Assembly: GCA_035222895.1 (NCBI GenBank)
Contig: JAVYIG010000171.1
Coordinates: 233,501 to 297,500 of the forward strand
Source: Strongylocentrotus droebachiensis
Taxonomy: Eukaryota > Echinodermata > Echinoidea > Camarodonta > Strongylocentrotidae
Reading direction: 5' to 3'
Length of the DNA: 64,000 nucleotides
The notes below the pieces were generated by a model. It saw only the letters and a program-made list of their open reading frames with translations, did not search any database and was not told the DNA's origin. Below are positions 13,157 to 25,225 of the stretch, in pieces (position 1 is the stretch's first letter; each line of letters begins with the position of its first letter). A program made the translations under genes and the position numbers.

Positions 13157-16100
13157 CTAGAATAACATCTTGGTTAAGGAAATATTATCACACCATGGAC
13201 AAATAAATAATTCAATTATAAGCCTGTTTTGCCTGCTGAGATAAAAACAAAAAAAGGCAAAATTTGATAAATTTATGTGAAAAAGTAATTAGTTAACAAA
13301 TTCTGTATATTTTCAAAACACATTAAATTCCAAAATAGATATCACCTTTTCAAGCCAATGTATCATGCAACTTATAACTGGGAGGGGGGGGGGGGGGTGA
13401 AGACATAGTCTACTACCCCATGGCTCAATAAAATTATGACTAAACATATTTTCCAATTACAATAAATTGTAAGTGCTAATTCCCTGTTAAACATTAGTGA
13501 CACACATTCAAAGCTTCTGGGTCAACATGCAAATGGTGTGGAACTTGATATATGGCTAAAGGGTATGTTTATCATTTAAAACTTGCTTTGAATTAATAAA
13601 CTTTCAAATGAACCAACATGAGGAACGGCAGCTAAGTAGGCATCAAAAATAAATATAGAAGAAACACAGTTTTATCTCACATTTATTCTTACTTATCAAC
13701 ACAGTCATTGATGACATACGTGTATGATGTGGGAATATTGTACTGTTTTCTATTTGCCAATATGAAAAGCCTACTACTTGTGAAAATTAGTAACCTATCT
13801 TCCTCTAAGGATGGTAGACCTGAGTGCTTTCCTTCCTGACCAATAAATGGATCTCCGTCTCACATATGTATACACGTATGCACCGCGGTGTATGTTTTAT
13901 AAGCCAGTAGATGGCAGCATTTCCAATATAATCAAAGAGCAAAGGTAGGGGCCCGTAAAGGGTTTCATCACTTTCAAGGACATCCTGCATTGCAGAGACA
14001 AAACTTAGAATTATGTGTCTATCAATATGTTTACAAACATTATCCTTTAATAGTTTCCAGCTAAAATCATTATTTCTATTCTCCTTGGTTTCTATTTCAT
14101 GAGGGGAGGGGTGTGATTTGTTTGTAGAAATAATAGTCCCAGTGCATACATGACTCACTGGTTATTGGTTTAGAACCGAATCAACATTTCATAATCATTT
14201 CACCATCAAGAAATTTCCAAGGTATGTTTGAAATGACAAATAACGTTGAAATAAGAATACCCTATGATTATTCTATAAACATTTACTTGTTTAAGATATT
14301 ATGTGCAGGCAAAAATGCAAACTGTAGGGTACAGTGCAGGATATAGGACACCGACTGCAAAAGATTTTGTTATCATCACTGTATTCTAGGTAGAGATCTA
14401 GCACACACTATACCATACAAAAATTGTATGTGTTGCTGAACAAAAAGCCTCAATCTTTATCAGCCAAGGTATGTCATAGCAATCTGTTTCACTTCAGAAT
14501 TCTTAAATTTTTTCTCTCTTTTCAAAAAATTATCATGCCCCTCTTTCCAAAAGTTTCTTATACCAATGGATGTTGTGGCATATCTACTTCAGAAACAATA
14601 GATTTAAACCAAGTATACATAACTTCAAAATGGGAAATATACCAGTAATTACTTTATTTTTGTTATTAGGGCATTAAATCTCCTTTATTGTTGTAACCAT
14701 TTTTCTTGTCATCGGATGAAAATCAAAATTTGTAAAACAAATACCCTAGATTGTAACTTATCGCTCCTTATGCTTTAAACATATTTTTTAAATTTGATGA
14801 TCAGAATAAGTTTTTATTGAGTAGTACTTAAGGACAAAACCTTTAATTTCAATTTTCAGTCTGATAATTATCACTTAAAAATTTAATTTAATGACATGCC
14901 TGCATACCACTTTGTGCTTGGAGCAAACTTTAAAGGGTAATATTTCCATATATATGTATATCTGTACACATACATAACAGACATTCAATTCTACAAAAGT
15001 GTCAGATTGAGACTATGCTAGAAGTTCCACTGAACTCCTTGACACTACTTCTTAGGACAGAAAATGCACATTCACCAATTCAGTTTTAATGGCACAAGCA
15101 CACATGGTAAACTTAATGAAGTTTCATTAATGGAATGTAAAAATCATCAATATGGTTTCTTTTTCGAACTATGGTTTTAGTGCATGGACTTACATACTTA
15201 ACAACCACCCCCCCCCCTTCCCTTCAAAAAGGACCAATCAAACTGTATGATTCATATCAAAGGTTCAGTGACACAAAGACGTAGCTCTATATTTTTCCAA
15301 AATTAATATTTGATATCAAAATGTTCAGATAAATGTGGGCCTTCCAGAAAACACAAAGACTCAACTCCACCCAACACCCCATTGAAGTCAATGGCTAGAG
15401 AAACATAGACTTAACTCTTTAAGGCCCAAGTGCTCAGTGACACATAAACCACTTTTTCTCAAAATGGCCCAAATGCATGTACGTCTTTGTGTCACTGACC
15501 CTTCAATATTAAGCTCCATTTGGAATCCCTTGAAAGCTGTGGAGATATGAAGCTGTGAAGATGCCGTTGTTCAACCCTAAACATCAGCAATCTGCTGCAT
15601 GCAGAGTGTAAAGCTATGGTGATACCAAAGAAGCAAAACCCATCGACCCCGAATATACCCAGTTTGGTAATCACAGAAAAGGACTAGCTCAGGACTTAAG
15701 GTGTAACCCTAGCAGCAAGCTGCAGTGGGCCAAACATCTGCCATCTATTACCGGTATCTACAAGAGCTTGCCAGAAGATTGGTGCACTGAGCTGAGGAAG
15801 GTTGCCAAACAACTGGACTCTGCAGGAAGATCAATAGTGTGCAAATCACAAGTACATAGTCTCATGGAGCATTCTTCACTAATTTCACGTACATTAATTA
15901 AACTCCTTGAGCAACACATCTAAAACTAACCCAGTAAGTTAGGGCTTTGATCGGATCGGAAGATCGGAGCGACACCCTCGCACCTGTGATCGGTATCGGC
16001 AAAAATAATCGGATTATAATGTAGGAATGCATTATAATCCAAGATGGCGGCCCGCATGTTTTGCCTCTTCTCTTAGACCAATATTATAAGTTTCAAAGTC

Positions 16101-19100
16101 ATGAAAAGGCACTAAATATCAACAAACATAGTCTACAACAACTCCCAATGACAAAATAATCCCAGCAATGAATTTTTTTGGAGCATTTGATAGCCAAAAA
16201 CTTGAATTTTTCTGATCATTTTTGTTGATCGGCGATCAGAAATTATTATCCGATCACCCCTGATCGGCTTAGGATCGGCCCCCGATCATATGATCAGTTA
16301 CAGGCCTATCTAAAACATACTGGATAATATCAAGAGAAAGGCTCTCCATCATTGGAACTGATGAGGCCTCTGCACATAAACAGTTGACTCTCCCAAGCCA
16401 AGGTCATCGACGACAAGTACCTGCAGCTACTCCTGTACAAAATGCATAGACAAGTGCCTGTCCATTAGATTTACAGTCTATGCTGCTGCCACCATATCTA
16501 AGTCTCTAAGGGTAGGTTTATGCTCAATTTTGAAGGCAGAATAAGCGATTTGAAACGCTCAACATAAACGCTCATCGTAATCGCAGTTCCACGGTGTACT
16601 GTTTATGCTCACTTCTCTGGCTCCTCCAGGCATGATTCTGGCTCAGAGCCAGAGAAGTGCAATGCAGAGTCTGCAGCTGGATTCGCAAACCTGCACTGTG
16701 CCTGCTACGTTGATCCCATTTTTAACGCGTTTACAAATGATTGTGCGTTAATGCTTCCCCAGAATCGCCGATCCAAAACGCACCTTTTTGTGAATTTACA
16801 ATCAATGTTTTTCTGTGATTCTACACAAAATGAGAAAGGACGCAACCATGTTTTGAACTAAACGCGTAACAAATGCCTCATTCTGGCCAGAAAAAGTTGA
16901 GCATAAACGTACCCTAAGTCTATCTCACCTTCCCATGCCCTCTCCTTGCCTGATATTAGCGCATGAACCCAAGACTGATGTTTCATGCCAGTTGATGTCC
17001 AATTTTGTTTGATCCATTTGTTCCGTTGCACGGTGAAGTCACTTACCTCGCAATATACTTTGCACATCGTTAGTGACGTCAGAGTGCAATGGTAAAAATT
17101 GATCAAACGGAATTGCACGCCTGGAAAATGATTGCAAGAATCTTAGTAGGTGTCAGGGAAAAAATTACTTTAAACATTTCAGGAGGTTACTTTTAAAGCT
17201 TGCTTGCATGAAAATAACACTCTTTAATTTGTTTTGCATTGAACTATATGTATTATTTCCCTGGTAGGTGTTGTATAATTAGTTATACTGATATGCAGCA
17301 AAATACTTGATTGGCCAAACAGAGCTCTCAGTGAGAGTCTGCTGTTTCAACAAATTGAACCATTTCATACATTTTTTGGTGATGCTATGGTTCACAGTTT
17401 TCAACTTTAAACAAACAAATTAAATGCACAAGAAAGCATACAATAGGGAGTTTTAGATTCGCACAAAGACAATGGGGTTTGCTACGGTCCACGTCCTTTT
17501 AATGCACTGCCTTGAATGGACGTCACACGTATCAGTCCATGCAAATCTAAAAGTCCCTAGTATTCCACCTAGGTCCTCATATTCCAGGAAAGACTTGAAC
17601 ACTGTAAACACGACTGGACTGCAGTCCAAAAGATCAAACACAACTTACATAGTCAACAATTCTTCAATCCACAACTTCATTCTATCTTTCAGAAGATCCA
17701 CTAGAGAAAAATGCAAGAGCATTGCGAGCATTGCGGATTGGATGTGAGAAGCAAGTCATTCTGCAGACAAATGATATTATTGTCTGCCGAATAACTTGTT
17801 TCATAAGTAATAATAGTGAAGTAAGGTGCTCATATACATTATCAATAAATTACAATATGCGGCACATGTGGACCATTGGTAGGACAAACTCTCTGATTCA
17901 CCTATGAATGTACTCCTCTGCATATATTACAAAATGTAACTAAAATAAAAATCATTACTGTCGGACTGTATTCAGAAGAAGTGACAATTTATTACTGGCT
18001 GAAACCTCCACCCTGTACCTGATGTTTCCTTATCATACTTGTTATTACATGTACGCTGAGGCCAGACAGAGGCCAGAAAAAATGCCAGAACATTTTCAGT
18101 TTAATACTCCATCCAGCACAAAACTATGGCGGGTCAGTCCCGTCTGGCCTTCGACCTACACAAAACTAAACCACCGCTGATGGCGATTTCGTCCGAGTTT
18201 AAAGGTGGATTGTGAGCCAGACATCGCCACTCTGAACCTGTCAAGCTTTCGAGGCGGGTTAAATTACACGCGGTTATTGTTTATACATACTACAAGGAAA
18301 TTCCTGCACATTGAAACAACCACACATGGTTTAACGCGGGCTGACCCTCCCGGTCTGAATGCACTGATAAAATTTAAGGTGGGTCAAGGGCCGGTTTTAA
18401 CTATGAATGTGTTTAAGGCAAGACTGAAGCGGGTAAGTGTCCCGCCTCAAATCTCACACAAAATTCGAAAACCAGTATGAATGCAGAATTAAACATTCTG
18501 ATCAACTATGGTGCCCTCTGTGGTGTGAGGATGACCACTTTCCTTTGGGGATGTACCCCTCATGAAAATAGTCATAGTCATGTTACCTCGAGCAGCACAT
18601 TCTCCAACAGACCCTCTTAATTTGCAAGCACAAACCCTTGTCATTTTTTATGCTTAGCCCATCAGAAAGACAAAAATGTCAAATGCCTAAAAAAACTTGT
18701 GGTGAAATAAGCTCCAATAATAATATTTCTAGACTACGGTACGGCAGACTATGTCTACGGCGCTGATCAAGAGCCTAATGCAGTGTTGTAAAGCTCCAAA
18801 TTTTATGTTTAGGAATCTTAAATTCTACCACTAACCTTAATTCCTAACCACAATCTAGCCCCTAATCCAAACCTATCCATAATCATTGGAAACAAAACAT
18901 TTTAAAGTGGATTTTGGAGGCATTATCGCCGTACTTCTCCTCTGAAAATTGTGTAATGAGCAAATTGAATAGAGCGGGCGAATAATGCCTTCGATGTCTG
19001 GGCTGTAATGATGGCGAGAAGAACGAGTAGATCCTGCCTGTATACAAAACTCAGCTCGAGCTAGATCGGGCAGTATAATGTGAGGGTGCAACGTCACACA

Positions 19101-22100
19101 GTCACATGGTCTATCTGGATTTTTGCGGCAAATTTAAAAGTTTCAAATTTTAAAATATCCGACATTAAAAAAAATCTCTTTTGAAGCAACTGTTCAGAGT
19201 TATGGCATGATTCATGGTTAGTTTTACCCATTGATTTATTGTTAAGCTGCTGAAAAAGTCTTTTTCTCGACTGGAATTGACCTTTAAATGTCTCAAGATG
19301 AATGAGATCTGGAGCATTTTTTTAGGGTGGAGCTTACAAGTCTGAGAATTTTTTTTTTTAATATTTAAAAATCTATGATATATATTTAGATCTTTGAATA
19401 ACAAATATGAGTTGTATGCAGCTCTGTACATCAACAGGAATCAACCTATATTTGATGTCACCCCACCTTTCAAGCTTATCAACACTAGTGTGGCTAGGAG
19501 GGAATAGACCACACAGCGAGGTCACTGACAGGTGGCTATCCCATCAACTCAGCTCTCAAATAACATAAGACATAGAGGATCATGGGGGACCAACAGGCAC
19601 CGATTGGGGAAGTTTTCTATATAGAGGGAGCAAGTAGCTACAAATAGGACAGTGGGGCTTTAAAGGTGTCTGCACTACGAGGCTCCAATAGGCTCTGTAC
19701 TGTACTTTAGCCGCTTCTGACAAGGCAAAGACTGACTTAACTAGGCTCTGCTTAAGGCTTTACTAAAGGTGAGAAGTCATATTAGAGACTATGCTTGCAC
19801 ACTTGCCCCCATCTATGGCATTATATATTAGTATACCCTACCATGTAGGCTTACAAGAAGATATCCGCATCAACATGTCATTTGAGTTCCAGCACCAAAA
19901 TTGACATCGGGCAAGGGTTAGGAATAATTTTCTTTGGGTGTAAAGTGATTTCATATTGCCATAGCATTTCTCAATAACCAGTTATGCGAACACATGTACA
20001 AATTCATAGCTATCTCAGTTAGCATGCTTTCTATGGAATGTGGGTTTGTAGAGCAAGGTGGCAACGAAACGTGTTTCTGAAAACCAATAACAACTTACAC
20101 AACAAAAGACTTGTCATTTTCTTTTTCTTTTTCCAGCCAAAAGTTGATTGCCAGCTCTCTGTGAAACACCTTGTCATCTCCATGAAGTATGAAGAAGAAA
20201 AAACTTGACCCAATTCTTGGAATTTTAGAGCAAACTTTTGATTGAACAAGTGCACAGCAAGGGGGATGGGAGACAGAATAAGACTCATAGACTCATCATC
20301 GCAATGAATCTGTACATAAAAATTGTTGCACTCGAGCACCATCCTACAAACTAGTTAAACTATTCTTGACCTTTCAGAGTATATAATAATAATAATTATC
20401 CTTGCTTATATAGCGCATAACACTTACTTTATCAGAAGTCTCTAAGCGCTCTACAATAATGCAGTCTAATTACCCTGGCTTTAGCAGTGCAGCTGTTACG
20501 TGCGCTGCGTTTCAAGGAATAAATTCCTACCAGGTACCCATTTACTTCACCTAGGTGGAGTGTGGCAAATGTAGATCAAATTAGTAGGTTTACTCCTTAA
20601 CTATGACCCTGAACAAATAAAAGAAGTGACACACGCCTAAAAAAGATTCCATGTTTAGAACGAGGGACCCAAAAGGACAAGAATCTGTTATAAACAAAAT
20701 ATCACAGACATCCTAATACTGTTCCTTAGAGTTTTGCAAACCATCTTACTAAAAATAAAACTTAAGTGACAAGGGACTTCTCACTCCTCTAAACCAACTA
20801 TGTTTTTTTAAAGCGAATAGTCGATTGCCAGCTCTCTTTGAAAGAGCTTGTAAGGCTAAGCTCTATGACATCTCCTTGGTTTGCAAATTGAGATACATGT
20901 ACGAATGTCATAACGTTGGTTTTATTCAAGGCATGCAAGGATCACTAACCAACCTTTTCCCCAGAATGTATTGAAGATTCAACATGCATTGTAGATTATT
21001 GAAAATGTTATAATTAATGTATGAAGCATATTTTAATGATTACAAAAAGCTAAAAAAGCATGGAAGCATGCCATAGTATAGGTTTATCATAGAATAAGTC
21101 TCTTTCAACCAGGAAGTATACAGAAGCAATGAGGAAAATAAAGGAGGGGGCTTTTTCACACCTAAAGCTAATCTTGAGCTCTAATATGGGAATTGTATTT
21201 TGAGAGAAAATTGCTATGATTTATTCTGGATTGTTTATCCTGCAGTAGATTGGTTGTTTGAACCAGTGAAATAAAACAAACGCACAAAAACTTACTGGGC
21301 ATCATCTTTGATAAAAACCACAACTCACATTTGCACGTAGTGAGTAGTGACCTGTGTTAAGCACTTATCTTTCTATGATCGTTACTCAACCACTATACAT
21401 TTTCTACCAAATGTTTGGCAGATGCAATTTATTTGTAATCTTTAACATACAGTGTAAGTTTCGTTGGATTCTGTGAAAATTTATTTTCTATATTTACCAG
21501 AATTTAAGCTTATCTTTAAGAAAGAAAATATGTTTACTCTTTGTTCCAGGATTATTTTCACTTCATATTGAAATTATGCAAGAATATTTTGTTTTTGTTT
21601 AAAGAAATGAAGACATATCCCCCTAAGAAATAAAAGAGTTGCCATGGCAAAACCAATTTTCATTATGGAAGTCTCCGTGTTTTTTTGTTGGCATAGCAGA
21701 GCTTTGGCCGCATGTACTAGTCAATGAGGAGTTCCTGTGTGCCCAGTGCCAACTATCATTGACTGTAATGTGCGATTGGATACCTTTAAAGGGATCTGGT
21801 AACTTTGTCTTAGATCCTTAAAAAAAATCCTTGATTTAGCTCATGCTGCAATGATAATTATAAACCTCTAAGTCAGTCAGGAACCCATGACTTTTACAAG
21901 CTGATCACCTGTCTGATTATCAAGATATTTATGATTGAAAATCAAAATCAAATTTTGTGTTTGCCAAACGGTTTTCATAACACTACAGTCTATTGGGGAA
22001 AATGAGCATGGTAAAACCGGTCACTCAAAGGTTTTTATTTTTTTGAGGCACTTCTTGATTATTTTGAAGCGAATTTTTTTTTTAATTTCAACATTGTTAA

Positions 22101-23550
22101 ATGATCCCTTTAAGCTTGCGACTCACGAAAATCCCGATCTAAAACTGAAAATGTCTTTACAGCTCAGTTTATGGAGCCATGTTGCCTTATAGATGCACTA
22201 ATTAGAGATGCAAGTTTCCAAATTTTATGAGCACGATAGCCAGCGAGATCACTACAATGTGACATTTATTTGCACTTTTTTCATTGCTTCTGCTGTTCGT
22301 GTATGACTTTGGTATGTACAGCTTGTGTGTGATATGTGGTAGGCAATAATGACGTTGCACATCTTAAGATGATTTTGCAAGGCATGGGGTGGGCTGGCAG
22401 AGAACTCGCGACTTTACTCTAGCTCTGCCTCTGGAAATTTTGTTAAAAAGGAATACAAACAAACTGTTTATATGTTACAAGGAAATTTAGATTTCGCTAT
22501 CAAAAATGCAAAAGGAGCTCCCATGATGGTTGAAGAAAAAATAATTTGGAAACTAATCTAGATTCTAAATAGTATACTAGAAATTCAACGATCTCAACTT
22601 CTTAGGCAACACAAAATTGGGACAGCGTTACAGATCTCACCAAAGTTAAGGAAAGGAACCATCATAAACTTAAGTTCATGAACATCACATTGAAATGAAT
22701 GTTGTGAAATTTATACACCTTTTAATGAGATGTCAGTGCAAGTAAGACACTGTCATAATTTCCTAGCTTAATCCAACTCTTGAGTCTTGAATTTGATTTT
22801 AAAAGATTTAAGTTTCAAACATTTCTGTATTTTCACTTCAGTCTTTCAGACATAAAACTGGATCTACTAACCTTCAAACTTAGAACATATTCTAATCAAC
22901 GATATAAATAATCACATAACTTAACTTCATTCTGATTTCTGACTGTTTAGATCTAAGGTACATTTGATCGACTATGGATGGCAATCGTCAGCTGTACAAG
23001 CCGCGATGAATGATTGTCAACAAACAACAGGCATTCAATATTCGCGGCTGCGTATCATTCGCGTGCAAACAGCACCAAAGGCAATGAATTTATTTGTGGT
23101 CCCACATGTAGACATTTTAGTCATGTTGTGTCAATAATTACTCTACAACATGTCATTTTCGGACGAAGAATTTGACCATAATAAAATAAAAACATATCAA
23201 AAAATTCATACTAAGTGATTAAAAAAGGATACCCTCCATCTTCAGCCTCATTACTTGTGGCTCCTCCTTTTCTCGCGACATTTCAGGCACCATTTCTTCG
23301 CCTGTCCTGTCACTTTTCTCGTCGTTTTCTGCATCTAAGAATGGAGATTAGCGGGAAAACATACGATCAACAAGAGGTTTCCAACTACTTTTGAACACTA
23401 ATCAAGTATAAAATAACACGAACGAGGGTTCAATATATTGCTTAGAAAGTATACTTTACCTTCATCTTCCTGATTTGTGACCTTATCGGCCCAACTGGAC
23501 CAGGACTGGCCCAGAAACATCGATGGACTACTTCTTTCTAGGCTCGCCAT
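13052..23550 (-). CDS. ATXN7: Ataxin-7 family protein, N-terminal part (join 23460-23550, 23233-23334, 13052-13156; continues past window start)
   Basis: Known role of the family: ATXN7/Sgf73 anchors the histone H2B deubiquitinase module (USP22, ATXN7L3, ENY2) to the SAGA coactivator complex in the nucleus. Three exons join in phase to give 99 codons plus one base. Residues 11-18 (M-F-L-G-Q-S-W-S) match the conserved LGQSW motif near the N terminus of vertebrate ataxin-7. From residue 67 on, the peptide reads S-P-M-F-G-L-C-P-A-R-D-E-F-Y-L-V-V-C followed by C and VVKPQA, the signature of the first ataxin-7 zinc finger. The SCA7 domain and C terminus are not in the window. The start is the first in-frame ATG after an in-frame stop near 23657. 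There is no polyglutamine or polyalanine stretch before the LGQSW motif. ATXN7, ATXN7L1 and ATXN7L2 share these motifs, so the symbol denotes the family. Confidence 0.85.
13157..15258. other. Left part of the ~10-kb ataxin-7 intron 2
   Basis: No coding exon recognised; a G run at 13380-13397 and generally AT-rich sequence. Confidence 0.5.
15259..15503. mobile_element. MITE with CAGTGACACAAAGACGTA termini
   Basis: AAGGTTCAGTGACACAAAGA at the left faces TCTTTGTGTCACTGACCCTT at the right; about 245 bp. No coding capacity. Confidence 0.75.
15946..16310. repeat. GATCGG-rich inverted element
   Basis: Clusters of GATCGG and CCGATC at both ends (GATCGGATCGGAAGATCGG to GGATCGGCCCCCGATC) surround ~300 bp with ATTATAATCCAAGATGGCGG. 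Likely a short inverted-repeat element; boundaries approximate. Confidence 0.45.
16506..16918. mobile_element. MITE with TTAGGGTACG / GAGCATAAAC termini
   Basis: Left end TAAGGGTAGGTTTATGCTCA, right end TGAGCATAAACGTACCCTAA, about 410 bp. Internal sequence has further complementary stretches (AAACGCTC, CTTCTCTGGCTC). Confidence 0.75.
17444..17561. mobile_element. Short MITE, ~118 bp
   Basis: TAGGGAGTTTTAGATTCGCA at the left is the imperfect reverse complement of TGCAAATCTAAAAGTCCCTA at the right. Confidence 0.65.
17562..20384. other. Intron 2 sequence of the ataxin-7-like gene, nothing firmly identified
   Basis: GC-richer patches at 18120-18470 and 18920-19090 were read for exons in all frames. 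No family similarity and no convincing splice borders were found. Confidence 0.4.
20385..20585. repeat. Dispersed repeat with ATATAGCGC and CTCTAAGCGCT motifs, copy 1
   Basis: An ATT microsatellite head is followed by CTTATATAGCGC and CTCTAAGCGCTCTACAA and a GTACCCATTTACTTCACCTAGGTGGAG-type tail. A second copy lies at 54853-55077. Looks like a SINE-like family common in invertebrate genomes (inference). Confidence 0.5.
20586..23232. other. Right part of ataxin-7 intron 2, no genes recognised
   Basis: AT-rich with no recognised exon or repeat boundary up to exon 2. Confidence 0.45.
23233..23334 (-). CDS. ATXN7: Ataxin-7-like coding exon 2
   Basis: Highly charged linker, 34 codons between two phase-1 junctions (D-A-E-N-D-E-K-S to R-L-K-M-E). 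It has acceptor ttcttag and donor GG|gtatcc. It occupies the position of the vertebrate linker between LGQSW and the zinc finger. The intron that follows is about 10 kb. Confidence 0.8.
23460..23550 (-). CDS. ATXN7: Ataxin-7-like coding exon 1
   Basis: Thirty codons plus one base, beginning M-A-S-L-E-R and containing M-F-L-G-Q-S-W-S-S-W. The donor is GAAG|gtaaagt. A longer upstream reading exists only from a GTG codon at 23607, which is not a credible animal start. The 125-bp intron that follows is short and ends in ttcttag. Confidence 0.85.
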
Positions 23551-23598
23551 TGCAGTCCTGTGTGTTCCATGACCATGTATCCCATCGTTCTCTACGTG

Positions 23599-23606
23599 TG
23601 ACGTCA
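23599..23606. promoter_or_regulatory. Consensus cAMP-response element (TGACGTCA) at the ataxin-7 5' end
   Basis: A perfect palindromic TGACGTCA lies 48 bp upstream of the ataxin-7 ATG on the minus strand. Full CREs near transcription starts commonly bind CREB/ATF factors. The transcription start is not known here, so the site could be promoter or 5' UTR. Confidence 0.4.
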
Positions 23607-24135
23607 CTTCATGCTTCCACTTCTTCTTGAGCGAGTTTCTTCTGTCAAACTTTCACACTTTTGTTCTAGCTTTTATCACCTTTGTCAATTAGTGCATATT
23701 CAATATACTTGCTGTTCATTATTTCTCTAATTACAATTATATATTCTATCAATATATGCATGACATTATGATGGATCAGATCTGCATTTAGAGATATTTG
23801 ACTTTGGTATACAGACTCCTAATCCTACATCTTTCCATGATTGCATCGATAAGGAGAGGCAGGATGGGGGTTAAGCACAAAGGTTGTGTAAATCTACCCT
23901 TTCTGCCAATACGGCTGTCATTAACATCTTAAAAGACAGTCGCCTTGCTTTTTTTTCTTTGATTGATCAATTGTATTTTGAGGAAGTACGAAAATAACGA
24001 TTTTTTTTTTTTTTTTTTTAAATACAATACATGTGGATCAACGTACACCATGCACCTTTACCCCGAAACTATCATTGTTCATTTGCCTAACTCCCCTGCA
24101 AGGTGAAGGGAAGGTTAATTGATATTGCATAATGC

Positions 24136-24289
24136 CAGGCGCGTACGCAGGGGGGTGGTTTTGGGGTTAACCCCCCTCCCCTCGAGTTTTTTTTTTATGT
24201 GTATATATGTTTTATGTATGTTTTTTTGGAAACCCCCCCCCCCCTTTGATTTTAAAACCCCCCTTTGAAAAAAATCCTGCGTACGCCAC
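24136..24289. mobile_element. Small TIR element with 10-bp target duplication
   Basis: Ends CAGGCGCGTACGCAGG and CCTGCGTACGCCAC are inverted partners. TGCATAATGC flanks both sides directly (24126-24135 and 24290-24299), a clear 10-bp target-site duplication. Internal C/T-rich runs; no coding capacity. Confidence 0.75.
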
Positions 24290-24299
24290 TGCATAATGC

Positions 24300-24960
24300 A
24301 TACTCCTACAGTAACTGGGAGAAATCCCCCTTCCTCTTTAACCCTTAGGCTAGTACTGGAACTGAAGACGTGTAAATAGCTTTTTTAAATAAATCCTGTA
24401 TACTGTAGAGTTCTTTATTCGTTCTTTCTCAATTTCCTGTCTAAACAATTATATTCCAATGAAAACAATAATGTTGGTTGTACAATGTTTTTGACAAGGC
24501 TAGAATTTTTTTTTATCCCAGTGTTACTGTTGATGCTCATAATGATAAGGAGTAGTATTTATATGCCCTAATTGTATTCATTATCATTTTTACAGGCTAT
24601 AATTATAAGGCTAATTAGGCTAAAGGTATTTTTTCAAGGAGAATTGCCTCAACAATCAAAATGGTTTGTCCGAAAAAACGGGGTAATTTAAAAGCAGATG
24701 TAGTAAACTTAATTTACGATATATTCAAGGAATGTAGCCATGACGGTGTTAATCAATGTGCAAGTCTATATAATTGTGTCTTTTTTTTAAATATTGTGAT
24801 TATAATATTGCCCTGGCAACAATTACAACTTCGCGAGAGAGAGCATAGTACGAGAAACCAAATTAGCCTATAGCTTCAAGTTTCATAATTTGGCCTATGC
24901 AAATTCAGTTTCCAAAAAGGTGCAATGTTCTTATTTTGTTATGATATCATTAAATCAACA
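24300..24960. other. Intergenic, nothing recognised
   Basis: AT-rich. The small open frame at 24661-24873 has no recognisable similarity and is followed by a low-complexity run. Confidence 0.4.
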
Positions 24961-25225
24961 AAGGTGCGTAGGGGCAGGCACGTAGCTCCTTGGGGGGGGG
25001 GGGGGGGGCACGTGCCCCCCATATTTTTTCCTTCCAAGATCGGTTGAACTTTTTTAGACCCCTCCCCAGGACGTCGATCAATAACATGTATCGGCTGATC
25101 CAGGGGGTCCGGGGTGGGGGCCGTGCCCTCCCCTCGCAAAAAAGAGAAGAAGAAAAAAAGAAGGGGAAAAAAAGAAGGGAAAAAAAGAAGTGAAAAAAAA
25201 GAAAAAAAGGGGAAAGATTTTTTTC
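24961..25225. repeat. G-run hairpin and polypurine tract
   Basis: CACGTAGCTCC + G17 + CACGTGCCCCCC forms an imperfect inverted structure. At 25137-25220 an almost pure A/G tract (AAAAAGAAGGGG-like units) runs for over 80 bases. Confidence 0.6.

Noticed and set aside
23551..23607. Longer ataxin-7 N terminus beginning M-T-S-H-V
   Set aside because: It starts at a GTG codon; the first in-frame ATG is at 23550.
24661..24873. 70-codon frame beginning M-V-C-P-K-K-R-G
   Set aside because: No recognisable family, no splice context, and the second half runs through low-complexity sequence.
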